Positions 43,656-54,400 of a stretch of 64,000 nucleotides of DNA are shown here, one piece after another. A program made the position numbers and the translations under genes. Position 1 is the first letter of the stretch, and every line of letters begins with the position of its first letter. Origin of the DNA: Candidatus Babeliales bacterium (lineage in GTDB: Bacteria > Babelota > Babeliae > Babelales > Chromulinivoraceae); NCBI GenBank assembly GCA_018062405.1, contig JAGOSF010000003.1, positions 62,001 through 126,000 of the forward strand, written 5' to 3'. The notes under the pieces were generated by a model. That model searched no databases and was not told where the DNA came from. It was given only the letters and a program-made list of their open reading frames with translations.

Positions 43656-46271
43656 ATGAATTTTGTATGGATGTTATTATTTTCAATATTTTTTTCTTCT
43701 TCTGCTTTTTCGTATCATCAATCCTATAATAGGTTTATTATACAATCACTTTTTACGTATCCGTTTAGTTCTAATACATCAACAGACTTGTCTCATTCTT
43801 TAACAAATCCAGTAGATGTATTAAAAAATACGGTGATGAAATCGATAAATCCAATGATGCAGATAGGTGCTACTAATTATGGTGCTGGATATACTCAGGA
43901 TTTGCAGCGCCATTATGAAAATCATATAAAAGCTCATCCCTTAAAAAATCAAAAATATGCCTCGACTGGTTTTTCGCTCGAAGAGAAATTACGTAGGTTG
44001 CCAAAGAGAACGACATTTCCTTTTCAGCCGGCTTATAACAAAGATGGGACGGTCGCAACAAATAAGCATGGTGATCTATTAGATAATAAGGGTAATAGAT
44101 GGGTTTTAACACCTGATGGAACAGAATGGGAAATAAGTAATAAATCAAGAAATTTATTGAAAACAGAAAAAGCTAACATTCCAGATTCAAAAAAAACAGA
44201 TTTTGTAGAAACACCTCAAAATAGTAGAACTATAGCTGTTATGGAATCGATGTTGTCGGCAATTGTCTTGGCAAATACAAACTTTTATGAGGCAAATTTT
44301 GATGGAATGTCAGCTGATTTTTTTACCACATTTCAGGAGTTGCAAAATAGTTCATTGAATCATGAAGAACGTAGTGTTCTTACGAGTAAACTTAATTTTC
44401 AGATGATGCATCATTTAGTGAAAACTGGTCAGATACATCGTGGAATTATTAAAAAATATGAAAAACATCCATGGGTAATCCATAAAGACCTGACAAGCGC
44501 GGATCTTTCAGAACAATGCATGGCTAATTTTATGCTTGATTCGATGGCCTTTGCAGAAAATGATACAACTATAGAAATTGCACAAGCTGGATTGCGTGAA
44601 TGGACAAATGGTATTCAATCGAAGACAGAAGAAGAATATTTGTATCATATGAATCGATCGAATCAATATTATGGGTCTTTGCGAGAGCAGTTACCGACTC
44701 GCTCAATTACAGATTATGCTCAACCGATGGATCAAACCATTGCCATGATAGATGATTTTTTTGAAAAATATGCAGCGACAGTAAAAGAGTATTATAAAGA
44801 TGCAATCGGAGAATTAAGTGATCTTGAACAAGAACATTTACATAGAATTGAAAAGCGTTTAGATGCTTTAGAAAAATCAAAAAAACAGGTGAGACCTGAA
44901 AATCGTGTGCAACAAACGTATGCAATGAGCCCTTGCGCACAAGCTTTTTTTATGGAGCACAATTTAAATTATGCAGCATTCAATGGTGGTGTTGTTACCG
45001 ATTTTCAACATTGTTTAACACAAGAAGTTTTAGGAATTATAGAATCGTCAGTTGAAATGGTTCGTTCTCATCATTATGAATCGATGATAAAGAATTTTAC
45101 GATACATAATTGCCAGCTTGCAGTGTCTGGACAGCAATTGAATCAGTTAGCTCGGTTAAATGAAGCTGTAGCAGTCATTGATTATAGTCATTTTTTTGAA
45201 AATATTGCGCGGTTTATCTATGGCGATAAATTGTATGGAGCTATGGACATTGGGGCGGCTAAATCATTAGATAAATGGATGGTGTTTGCCTATAAGTTAG
45301 GATCTGATCCAAAGGCAACGGTTAAAGATTTAGCAGAAGATTGTTTGCGTATGGGTGAGGGTTTGTGTTTTGTTGCAAATTTTGTTCACGATGTAACTCC
45401 ATTGCGCTACGTTACTGACTTGGCACGAGAACTGGTATCAGATCCATCTGAAGATGAGTCGGTTCAATTTGCAAGAATTGTAAAAAGGGATGAAGAACGA
45501 AATGAACGAAGTAGAAGAACAATTAAGGCTGGTTTGGTTGCAGCAGATAACATTGTTAAAGGAATTGTAAAAAAATCTGCACATGAAAATTTGGTTGATG
45601 CCTCGGAATTTGTTTGCGATCTTGTGTTGACTGATAAAATCACCCAAGGCTTTTTTAAATTAGCCCATTTTGTAGGTGAATCTGCATTGCAAGCAGGTAA
45701 CGCAATGCAAAATATGTTACCACCAGAATTGATGGACAGTTCTATTAAACTTTCGACCAATGCAGGAGAAGTTGTTGCTGTTTTTGCCGAAACTGGAGAA
45801 ACTTTTGATTGTGTGATGGCATCAAAAGCTTCCATGGATCGATTTGCTAAAAATACAGGTAAAGGAGCTGGGGCGAAACGTGCTTTTGATGGATTTGATG
45901 ATACCTTGAATTCTGAACCAAAAAAAGGTACACCAGAATGGGATAAAAAATATCCGAATGGGAAATATGAAGGTGCTGATTATCATCGTGAGCAGGCTAA
46001 ATTAAAGGAAGATTTTAAAGGGAAGTCTAAAAAAAGCCCTCCTCCTCAAGATGGTCAAGCCGCTTTAGATCGTTCATTGCAAGTTGATGGAACAACGCAA
46101 AGAGTAACTACTGAAAATGGTAAAATTGTGATTTTAAAGTATGAAGGACATGGGATTTATCATGGATATATTGTAGAAGATTTTCATTCTATAGAAAATG
46201 GAAAGGTTAGAAAAGTTTTAGTTGATGCAGGTTTTGTAAAGGATGCAAAGTCGGGAAAGATAATCAAATGA
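43656..46271 (+). CDS. Large secreted polymorphic-toxin-like protein
   Basis: 871 residues. I take the ATG at 43656 (AAGGTGG 10 bases upstream; the GTG at 43644 is the alternative). A signal peptide (FVWMLLFSIFFSSSAFS) leads a long helical body without known domains, with EQEHLHRIEKRLDALEKSKKQ as coiled coil. The last ~230 residues (from HENLVDASEF) recur in the orphan at 46979. A linker KKSPPPQDGQAALDRSL ends near residue 808, and then a ~65-residue tip differs from the orphan tip. The architecture (secreted carrier, conserved pre-toxin segment, variable tip, adjacent small gene) fits polymorphic toxins. Toxic activity is inferred, not shown. Confidence 0.75.
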   Translation: MNFVWMLLFSIFFSSSAFSYHQSYNRFIIQSLFTYPFSSNTSTDLSHSLTNPVDVLKNTVMKSINPMMQIGATNYGAGYTQDLQRHYENHIKAHPLKNQKYASTGFSLEEKLRRLPKRTTFPFQPAYNKDGTVATNKHGDLLDNKGNRWVLTPDGTEWEISNKSRNLLKTEKANIPDSKKTDFVETPQNSRTIAVMESMLSAIVLANTNFYEANFDGMSADFFTTFQELQNSSLNHEERSVLTSKLNFQMMHHLVKTGQIHRGIIKKYEKHPWVIHKDLTSADLSEQCMANFMLDSMAFAENDTTIEIAQAGLREWTNGIQSKTEEEYLYHMNRSNQYYGSLREQLPTRSITDYAQPMDQTIAMIDDFFEKYAATVKEYYKDAIGELSDLEQEHLHRIEKRLDALEKSKKQVRPENRVQQTYAMSPCAQAFFMEHNLNYAAFNGGVVTDFQHCLTQEVLGIIESSVEMVRSHHYESMIKNFTIHNCQLAVSGQQLNQLARLNEAVAVIDYSHFFENIARFIYGDKLYGAMDIGAAKSLDKWMVFAYKLGSDPKATVKDLAEDCLRMGEGLCFVANFVHDVTPLRYVTDLARELVSDPSEDESVQFARIVKRDEERNERSRRTIKAGLVAADNIVKGIVKKSAHENLVDASEFVCDLVLTDKITQGFFKLAHFVGESALQAGNAMQNMLPPELMDSSIKLSTNAGEVVAVFAETGETFDCVMASKASMDRFAKNTGKGAGAKRAFDGFDDTLNSEPKKGTPEWDKKYPNGKYEGADYHREQAKLKEDFKGKSKKSPPPQDGQAALDRSLQVDGTTQRVTTENGKIVILKYEGHGIYHGYIVEDFHSIENGKVRKVLVDAGFVKDAKSGKIIK

Positions 46272-46930
46272 ATGAAATAGTATTTAATTGTTCAATGTTA
46301 GAGTTTATTAAAGTTGTTTCTGAGGAAGAATTTCACTTTGCAAAAATTGATTTTTTTTGTAGTAAAGTCACGGTATATTTTGTTTCTCATAATAATGAAT
46401 TCATTATTGGTCAGGAGTCAGCTGTCGAAATATTTCAAAGCTTTATTGGCAATTTAAAAAAAACTATAAATAATAATCTCCAATTAGATAAATCGATAAT
46501 AAAAAATTTAGGTTTGATGGAAAATCAATATTGGAATGAGTCTCAGTTTCAAAAAAAAGAATTTATAATGGTAAACTCTTCAGATGGCTCTAGTAAATAT
46601 TGGATTGGTTCAAGATATGAGATTTGGAATTTTAATGGAAAAGGAAGTCAATCTATTAATGTCTGGTTATATAATGATGACAATGGCAATATTATTTTTG
46701 AAGTGACGCCTTTATATCAATGGTCATTTTTACCAGATGAACCAGAAAATCCAGATTTTCAAACTTATGAAGAATTCATGAAAGATTATAAGCCATTAAT
46801 TACGAGAGTTATACCTCGCCAAGTTGCTATCGAATGGTTGGGTCAAGCCATGAAAGTTTATCGAGGACTATTTCCAACTGAAGAGCTGTATATTGATTTT
46901 TGTAAAAAATTAGGCTGGAAAGATTGTTAG
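46268..46930 (+). CDS. Putative immunity protein for the 43656 toxin
   Basis: 220 residues, cytoplasmic (no signal peptide). Its ATG overlaps the toxin stop (ATGA), the tight coupling expected of immunity genes. The central-C part carries YWIGSRYEIWN, NVWLYNDDNGNIIFEVTPLY, FQTYEEFMKDYKPLITRVIPRQVAIEWLGQA and ends EELYIDFCKKLGWKDC. All these recur in the paralogue at 47699. No named family recognised. Immunity is inferred from position and pairing. Confidence 0.65.
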   Translation: MNEIVFNCSMLEFIKVVSEEEFHFAKIDFFCSKVTVYFVSHNNEFIIGQESAVEIFQSFIGNLKKTINNNLQLDKSIIKNLGLMENQYWNESQFQKKEFIMVNSSDGSSKYWIGSRYEIWNFNGKGSQSINVWLYNDDNGNIIFEVTPLYQWSFLPDEPENPDFQTYEEFMKDYKPLITRVIPRQVAIEWLGQAMKVYRGLFPTEELYIDFCKKLGWKDC

Positions 46931-46949
46931 ATTGTAAATAATTAAATTT

Positions 46950-46990
46950 AAAACAAGGCACATTTCATTAAGTTGATTATGCCTTGTTTT
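46950..46990 (+). terminator. Terminator overlapping the orphan cassette start
   Basis: Stem AAAACAAGGCA / TGCCTTGTTTT, 11 bp, with a 19-base loop and a T run, 20 bases after the immunity stop. The first ATG of the orphan toxin frame (46979) lies inside it. Confidence 0.75.
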
Positions 46991-47683
46991 TTATCTACGC
47001 ATGAAAAATTAGTTGATGCATCGGAATTTGTTTGCGATCTTGTGTTGACTGATAAAATCACCCAAGGATTTTTTAAATTAGCCCATTTTGTTGGTGAATC
47101 TGCATTGCAAGCAGGTAACGCAATGCAAAATATGTTACCACCAGAATTGATGGACAGTTCTCTTAAACTTTCGACCAATGCAGGGGAAGTTATTGCTGTT
47201 TTTGCTGGAACTGGAGAAACTGTTGATTGCGTGATGGCATCAAAAGCTTCTATGGATCGATTTGCTAAAAACACAGGTAAAGGAGCTGGGGCAAAACGTG
47301 CGCTTGATGGATTTGATAATGCCTTGAATTCTGAACAAAAAAAAGGTACTCCAGAATGGGATGAAAAATATCCGAATTGGAAATATGAAGGCGTTGATTA
47401 TCATCGCGAAGAAGCTAAAATGAAAAGTGATACAAAGGTTAAGTCGAAAAAAAGCCCTGCTCCTCAAGATGGCCAAGCTGCTTTAGATCGTTCATTAGAA
47501 ATACCAGACTCCCCTCATAGAGTAGCTATTGAAGATGATAAATATGTTATTTTTTATGAAACAAGCGATGGGATTTATCACGGGTTTACTTGTGATCAAT
47601 GGAAAGATGTTCCGGATAAAGCTCAAAGTGTATTTAAAAAAAATAAATTAGTTCATCCAAAATCAGGTGATATAAAAAAATAA
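46979..47683 (+). CDS. Orphan toxin C-terminal cassette
   Basis: About 234 residues without signal peptide or carrier. From codon 8 on (HEKLVDASEFVCDLVLTDKITQG) it matches the last ~230 residues of the 43656 protein almost throughout, at DNA level from 47001 to 47498 against 45583-46079. After DGQAALDRSL the tip changes (EIPDSPHRVAIEDDKYVIF... versus QVDGTTQRVTTENGKIVIL...), though both keep a GIYHG motif and a basic SG-x-IKK end. No ribosome site is well placed, and the ATG is inside a terminator. It looks like a silent orphan module of the kind known beside cdiA/rhs genes. Confidence 0.7.
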   Translation: MPCFLSTHEKLVDASEFVCDLVLTDKITQGFFKLAHFVGESALQAGNAMQNMLPPELMDSSLKLSTNAGEVIAVFAGTGETVDCVMASKASMDRFAKNTGKGAGAKRALDGFDNALNSEQKKGTPEWDEKYPNWKYEGVDYHREEAKMKSDTKVKSKKSPAPQDGQAALDRSLEIPDSPHRVAIEDDKYVIFYETSDGIYHGFTCDQWKDVPDKAQSVFKKNKLVHPKSGDIKK

Positions 47684-47698
47684 GGAATTATTTTAAAC

Positions 47699-48316
47699 AT
47701 GAATACATTAACTTTTATTATTAATGAGCAAGAAAAATTTACAATGAATTTAGATTGTCCAGAAAATATTATTCATTCTTGTAACTTTTCAAATCTTGTT
47801 TTAATAATTAATAATGAGACTATTACTATAGGTAAAAGTATTATTGATGATTATGCGCAAATCTTAAAAACGAAGTTAACATTAGCTTTGTCAAATAAGT
47901 TAAAACTTCATTCATCAATTAAAAAAAATATTGGATATTATTGGAATCAAGATTTAAATGAAGATGATCCTGATCTTGTTTTTAATTCTAAAAAAGGTAA
48001 GTCATGGGTTGGAAATATATATTTTTTATGGGCGACTGATAACAGTAAAAAGTATGAGCGATTTGCAACATGGTTATACAATGATGAAGCTGGAAATATT
48101 ATTTTTGAAGTTACACCAACATATCCAGATACATTTATAGATCCAGAAGATCCAGCTGATGTAGTTGCTTATCAAGAGTGGATGGAAAAATCATATCAAC
48201 CATTTTTTACACGAATTATTTCTCAAGATTTAGCTTTGCAATGGCTTGATCAAGTAAATTTAATTTTAAAAATTATAAAAGAGAATGCTGAAAATTCTAA
48301 AAGTTATGAAGCATAG
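47699..48316 (+). CDS. Putative immunity protein paired with the orphan toxin
   Basis: 205 residues, paralogue of the gene at 46268: SWVGNIYFLWA, TWLYNDEAGNIIFEVTPTYP, VAYQEWMEKSYQPFFTRIISQDLALQWLDQ. The N-terminal half is diverged, as expected if it fits a different toxin tip. The stop TAG at 48314 is followed at once by TAA, yet the same frame then runs on for 20 codons to a TAA at 48380 and reads NERIEENYKNMCKELGWENC, matching the end of the first immunity protein. So the gene has probably lost its last residues by nonsense changes. Confidence 0.65.
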   Translation: MNTLTFIINEQEKFTMNLDCPENIIHSCNFSNLVLIINNETITIGKSIIDDYAQILKTKLTLALSNKLKLHSSIKKNIGYYWNQDLNEDDPDLVFNSKKGKSWVGNIYFLWATDNSKKYERFATWLYNDEAGNIIFEVTPTYPDTFIDPEDPADVVAYQEWMEKSYQPFFTRIISQDLALQWLDQVNLILKIIKENAENSKSYEA

Positions 48317-48391
48317 TAAAACGAAAGAATTGAAGAAAATTATAAAAATATGTGCAAAGAATTAGGTTGGGAAAATTGTTAAGAATTTTTA

Positions 48392-48428
48392 AAAGGGCCT
48401 TGAAATTTTTACTATTTCAAGGCCCTTT
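48392..48428. terminator. Bidirectional terminator
   Basis: Perfect 14-bp stem AAAGGGCCTTGAAA / TTTCAAGGCCCTTT between the toxin/immunity locus and the giant gene on the other strand. Confidence 0.88.
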
Positions 48429-48447
48429 CTTTTGAATCAATTAAAGA

Positions 48448-51400
48448 TTATAAAACATCTTCTCCTGCACCAGCTACAAAGATTCTTCCATCTGGATGAA
48501 TCATCGCATCATTTACTGCAAGCGTATTAACAGAAACTGTGTACTTAATATAACCTGCTCCATTATTAAATGTTGAATCCAACACCAATGCCGGAGTTAA
48601 TCGTATCACAACAATTTCTTCTTGATATCCATCATATGCTACAATAATTGTATTACCGGCAGCATCAACAATCATTCTACCTAAAACATACTCTGCTAAA
48701 GGACTACCAAGATTTGTTCCTGTTAAGGTTATCGTATATGTAGCTGTTCCGCCTGCTTGCGGATATATTTTTACCATAATTGAATTCGTAGAAGCTACAA
48801 CACCTGCAACGTGCACATTGTTACCACTATCAACAGCAACCTTCATATTCGTGTTGCCAGAAATTGTCGCAATTAATGGAGTTGGAGTTGTAAATGTCGT
48901 ATCAAGACCAGAACCATCTGGTAAATAACGAGCTACAGCAACGGCATCACTTCCATTATTGTAAGCAAATACAATTCTATCATTACTATCAATTGCATGA
49001 GTATAAATACCAGTTGTTCCTGTATTGACTGATTGATAGCCATTGTTACCAAATGAATTATCAATTCTACCATCTGCTCCATAACCAAGCAATAAGCCTA
49101 AGTCATTTTGAGCCAAGCCTGCAGCTACAATACGTCCTGTTGTTTGTTGGCCGACAGAAAATAATGATTTACCATCACCAAATGCTATACCAGAAGGGTT
49201 ACCATCAAAACCACCAAATGAATCATCTAATGCAGAAGAGCCTGGTGTTAGAATGTATTGTAAAACTAATGAATCAGTTCTCGCAAGCACACTGTTATAA
49301 ACATACCCAGCTAAAATCGCTTTGGTAACGCCAGAGACCGTGGTAAAGGTGATCATGTCAGAAACATACTGATTTTGATACATGCTCAAGACTGTTTGCT
49401 GCCCATTTGTTCCAAAGTCAGAATTTAAGATTCCATCGTTATCAAACATATTCATCATGATCGATGAATTACCAGAACCTGCTGCACTGTTTCCATCAAT
49501 AGCAACAACAACATTGTTATCATCATATAATGCTATCGACCTTGCAACTTGGCCCGAAGCAATATTTCCTGTAGATGATCCAAAGAATAGAATCCCTTTG
49601 TTTGTTGTTGATTCTGGCGAAACACCAAGCGTCACATCGTTGGTTCCAACTGGTTTTGAATTTGGAGATTGAGCTATTTGAGATGTATACGGATTATCAT
49701 ACACAGCAATCAATAATGGGACAAACGAAGGCGATACACCAATGAAACTATACCCAAGCATGCCTAAAGTTCCATTTGCATTGACTGCAAGACCAGCGTA
49801 GACATTATTCACTAAATAACCACCCGATGCAGTATCAGTATATTGGAATATACCTGCAATTCCATTTCCTGTTACACCATCTGCTCCAACAGCTGCTGGG
49901 TTAAACCCTGTTGTATCTAAAGTTCCTGGATTACTCATAGCATCACTTGGTGTTATACGCGCAATCCATGCTGGATTTGTTCCAGATTGATTACCTAAGA
50001 TTAAGACATAACCATCTGCCGATGTTACCATGCTTGTTACTGATGGAGCATGAGTTAATAGATTAATATTTGATTGAGCATAGATTGAAAGACCATTAGC
50101 ACCAGTTGTTGTTGATGTTCCATTATCATACGCTGCAACTGAGAATGTATTCGTAACTTGGCTATTTGATGCAACAATAATATTGCCGGCATGGTCCAGA
50201 GCTACACGAACTGAAGATGCTCCTGATGCATCTAAAATAGCTCCACTGACAATCCCACCAATACCAAAAGTAATATCATACTCGCCTGTTGGAGTTAATC
50301 GATACAGATCAACATCATTGGTATCTGGATTTAAAATACCAAAAATTAAACGATCATAAGAATCTGCAACAAGTGAAGGAATAATATTCGAAACATCTGT
50401 TGAGAATCCTCCTGGATATGTTCCTGTACTATTGAATGTTGTATCAAGTGTACCTGGAGCTCCAGAAGCTCCTGTTGGAGCTAATGATTTATACGCAACC
50501 AAACCACCTTTTCCAAAAGGATTTAAACCTGCAACAACTAAACGACCTAAGGTTTGCTCAACAGCAACCGTTGCCTGTGTACTTGCGATTGTAATAATAC
50601 CAGTTCCATTAAAGGTTGTATCAAGCACACCAGCTGGAGTATATCGTTGAACCCAGCCAGTACCGCTTAAAGTCCCCATTAAAAGAACATTACCAGAACC
50701 ATCTTGTAAAATCGAATTAACACCAAGTGGCGCATAACTCGTCGCAATACCAGTTAAATTATAGCTTGTGTCCAAGGCGCCGGAAGCTGTTGTTTTAATC
50801 AAATAAGAGTGACCATCGCCTGAATCGTCAAAAGCCATGTAATAACCACCATTTGCAACTGGTAAAATAGCTTTACCTTGTCCACCAACTAACAAACTAT
50901 TTAAGGTCGAAAGATCAAACGTACCTGTTGTCGGCGATGTGTTTCCAAATCCAGGATCAATCGTACCAGCAACACCTTCGATTGGACCTTGTGATGTGTA
51001 GGTTGCATAAGGATAACCAAATGTACGACCCATGTACGGATTTGCAGAACCAGAGTTAGAACCTACAACCATAACACGGTTATCAGCATGGATAATCCCA
51101 TCATTTACTTGGTTTAATGAACCAATGGTTGTATATAAAATACCTGGTTGAGTTCCTGCAGCATCAAAGCTTGATGTATCAAGAGTAAGTCCACCATCCT
51201 CTGATGTAAATCGAGCAACCACAATTTGACCAGAAGCTCTATAACCAACTAAGGTTATTTTATTATCATTGGTTGCATAGATATTACCTAAAGTGAATGT
51301 TCCTGATCCACCTGTTGGAGCAATACTTACTGAACCAATATCTGTACCTGTAGCATTATTATTATAGCTTCGCAACGCATAACCTGTTGAAGTTGCAGCT

Positions 51401-54400
51401 GCAACGACAATTCTACCGCCATTATCAAGCACAACTTTAACACTGCTGCCAGACACGGCACCTGTAATTGCAGTTCCACCAGTTAATGTTGTTACCGCAG
51501 CAACACCACTTCCAGCAAGGCCAGATGCTGTAGCTCTTTGTAAAACTACCGAACCTGAGTTATTTGCAACAGTAATAATACGATCTGTTGGATCAATTGT
51601 CATATCAGTAATTGCAGTTGATATACCCATACCAAGGATACCACCAGTTGCAAATGTAACATCTAAAGCACCTGTGTTATTGTACCCTTTCAGTGTTCCA
51701 TTGCCACCAGTAATACCAGCTAAAATCACACGGCTATTACTTTGTTGGCCGATGGCATTACCAGCAGTCAATGTCGATGTTGCACTAAACGCCGGAGTTA
51801 AATCAGCACCATCTGAAGTCATACCAATAACCCAACTTGCTGGCGTACTATTTGTACCGCAAATATAGAGATTTTCAAGAGAATCAACGTACAATCCAGT
51901 TGTTCCACCATGGCCACCAATAAATGATACATAACCATCACCGCTAAACGCTGTGTTCAAGGTCAGATCTTTTAATAATTGGAATACAACTGTGTTGCTA
52001 CCATTATCTGCAACAAAAGTCATTACGCCATTGCCAGCTTCGTAGACACGTTTCACTGCATAACCAGTGATCAAACTATTAAATGTAGAATTTGTTGTTC
52101 CATTTAATAAGAAGGCACCAGCTGTTGGCCATAATGTTGTATCCAACTGACCTGCAGCAACTCGATTTGGAGCTTGTGCAAATTGAGAAATATATTGATA
52201 CCCAAAGAATCTGAGTAAGCTTGGATTAAATGATGTTGTATCATGTGATGGATTATTGTAGCCAACTGTTATTAATTTACCATCAGCTTGTACCGATAAT
52301 CCGTACATTGCTTGTGGATATTGATACACTGAACCTGTTACTGATGTCACGCCCGCAGTTCCAAATGCTGTATCTAAAATACCTGCAGCAGTTACAGCAA
52401 ACACGCCAACAACAGGCACGGTACTATAAAAACTACCATAAAATTCTGTTTCAGAACCTACAAGCTTTGTTAATACTGGACTACCTCCACCAAAAGCTGT
52501 CTGTTGAGTTTCTAAAGATGCACCTGTTGAGCCGTTATACAGTTGAATTTTTATATCATCTGCAAATGTTTGAGCTCCAACTAAAATATTACCGTCACTG
52601 TTAATTGCGATATGACTTGTTGATGCTGCCGATGTAATTCCAGTCGTAACTATAGCACCACTATTAAATGTTGCTGGACTATTTTGAGCATTCACCAATC
52701 CAGAACCATTTGCAGTCAATTTACCAAGGCACACAACGTTTGATGAATTGCGATATACAAAGTAAATATTATCGTTACTATCGATACACAAATCATCGAT
52801 AACTGTTGCACCAGAAACTGTGAAGAAACCATTTGAGCCAGCTGGACCAAATGTTTGATCAACTGGTAAACTAGCTGAAGAGATAGCTGATTGGTTTTGA
52901 TATGCAATAATTTTACCTGAACCCGCTACAATGTAACGCCCAGATTTTTGTTGCACAACGTTTAAAGCTGCAGTTGAAGCAACTGAAGTTGAAAAAGTTG
53001 CAATTAATGAGCCTGCTGGATTAAACATCACAACTTTTTGAGCTCCACTGTTTACACCTGCGACAATAATATTGCTGTCTGAATCAAGCGCTATACTGTT
53101 CACGGTTGCCATAGTCAACCCTGTTGTCAGACCAGCAGCACCAAATGCAGTTACTGGAGTCATATCAGCATTAACTTTACCTACAATTAAATTCGTGCCA
53201 TTACCAAACGCAATGAATGAAGTTCCATCATTATTTGGATTTTCAATGATAGCATAAGCTTTATAGCCTACTAAACCAGACCAACCAGTTTGGCCAGAAA
53301 GATCGATTTGACCTGTATTGTTTGGTTGTAATGAAGTATCGATAGAACCAACTTCTGCCGTTGCAATCGCTTGCGAAACTTGCGTGGTATAAATATCGCC
53401 ATAAACACGACCAATATAACCGTTTGTTGAACCATCAGAACCAAAAATATACGTACGACGATCCGGGCTATAAGCGCTAGCTTTTACCACACTCATAGAA
53501 CCTGTATCAACATTTGCAATCCCTGGAGTTCCACCAGCTACAGCATAACCGGTTGTATCAAGCGCAATTGTTGAATCATCTACTGATACAAATCGTGCTA
53601 CAATTGCATTACCAATAGTCGAATAACCGACCAGATAAATATTTTGTTCAGCATCAATAAATAAGTCTGATAAATTTAATATTCGACTTGAAATCGTAAT
53701 AGCACTTGACGCGCCAGTCGCAGTACCAAGTTCAGTATCAAATCTACACACTTGAATAACATTGTTTGCAGACTGTCCATTCTGAGCTGCAACAACAAGT
53801 TGAGAATTTTCCATATCAAGGGCTAAGCGAATTTGAGATGCTGAAAAGTTTAATGATGTTGGACTAAATGTTGCATTATATGTTGTATCAACAGCTGTCC
53901 CGTTTGCAAGTAAACGTTCTATCGTTATCGTTGTACCAGATACATAGGCAATATAAATTCTATCATATTGATCAACAACCATAGCGTAAACTTGGCTCAA
54001 TGCACCTGTTGAATACACACCGCCACCATAATTTGGAGATGTTCCATTATTATTACCAAATGAAAGATCTAAAGGATACTCCCCACTCGAAGTTACTGAT
54101 TCAAATGCAGCAATACAACCAACTGCACCATTATAACCTGCAACTAAAATTCTTCCGTTATTTGTTTGACGAATCACGTTACCTGTTGTCATGCCACCAG
54201 CATTTGCAAGATACGTAATTGTATCACCATTTGCAGAAATAGTTGCACCCCACATAGCTCCTGCTGTTGCACCAGTAACTAAAATTGGTGCTAATGTATC
54301 AGAATTCACATCCCCAACTAAATACATATCATTAATTGATGTTTTACCTGCCAAGGTCGCAACACCATTAGTGCCATACGTCGCAGTATCAACTGGGACT

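Noticed and set aside
52230-52604. Plus-strand frames inside the giant delta-60 genes (for example 124 codons here)
   Set aside because: Antisense shadows of repetitive coding sequence; the minus-strand frame is continuous over 10 kb.
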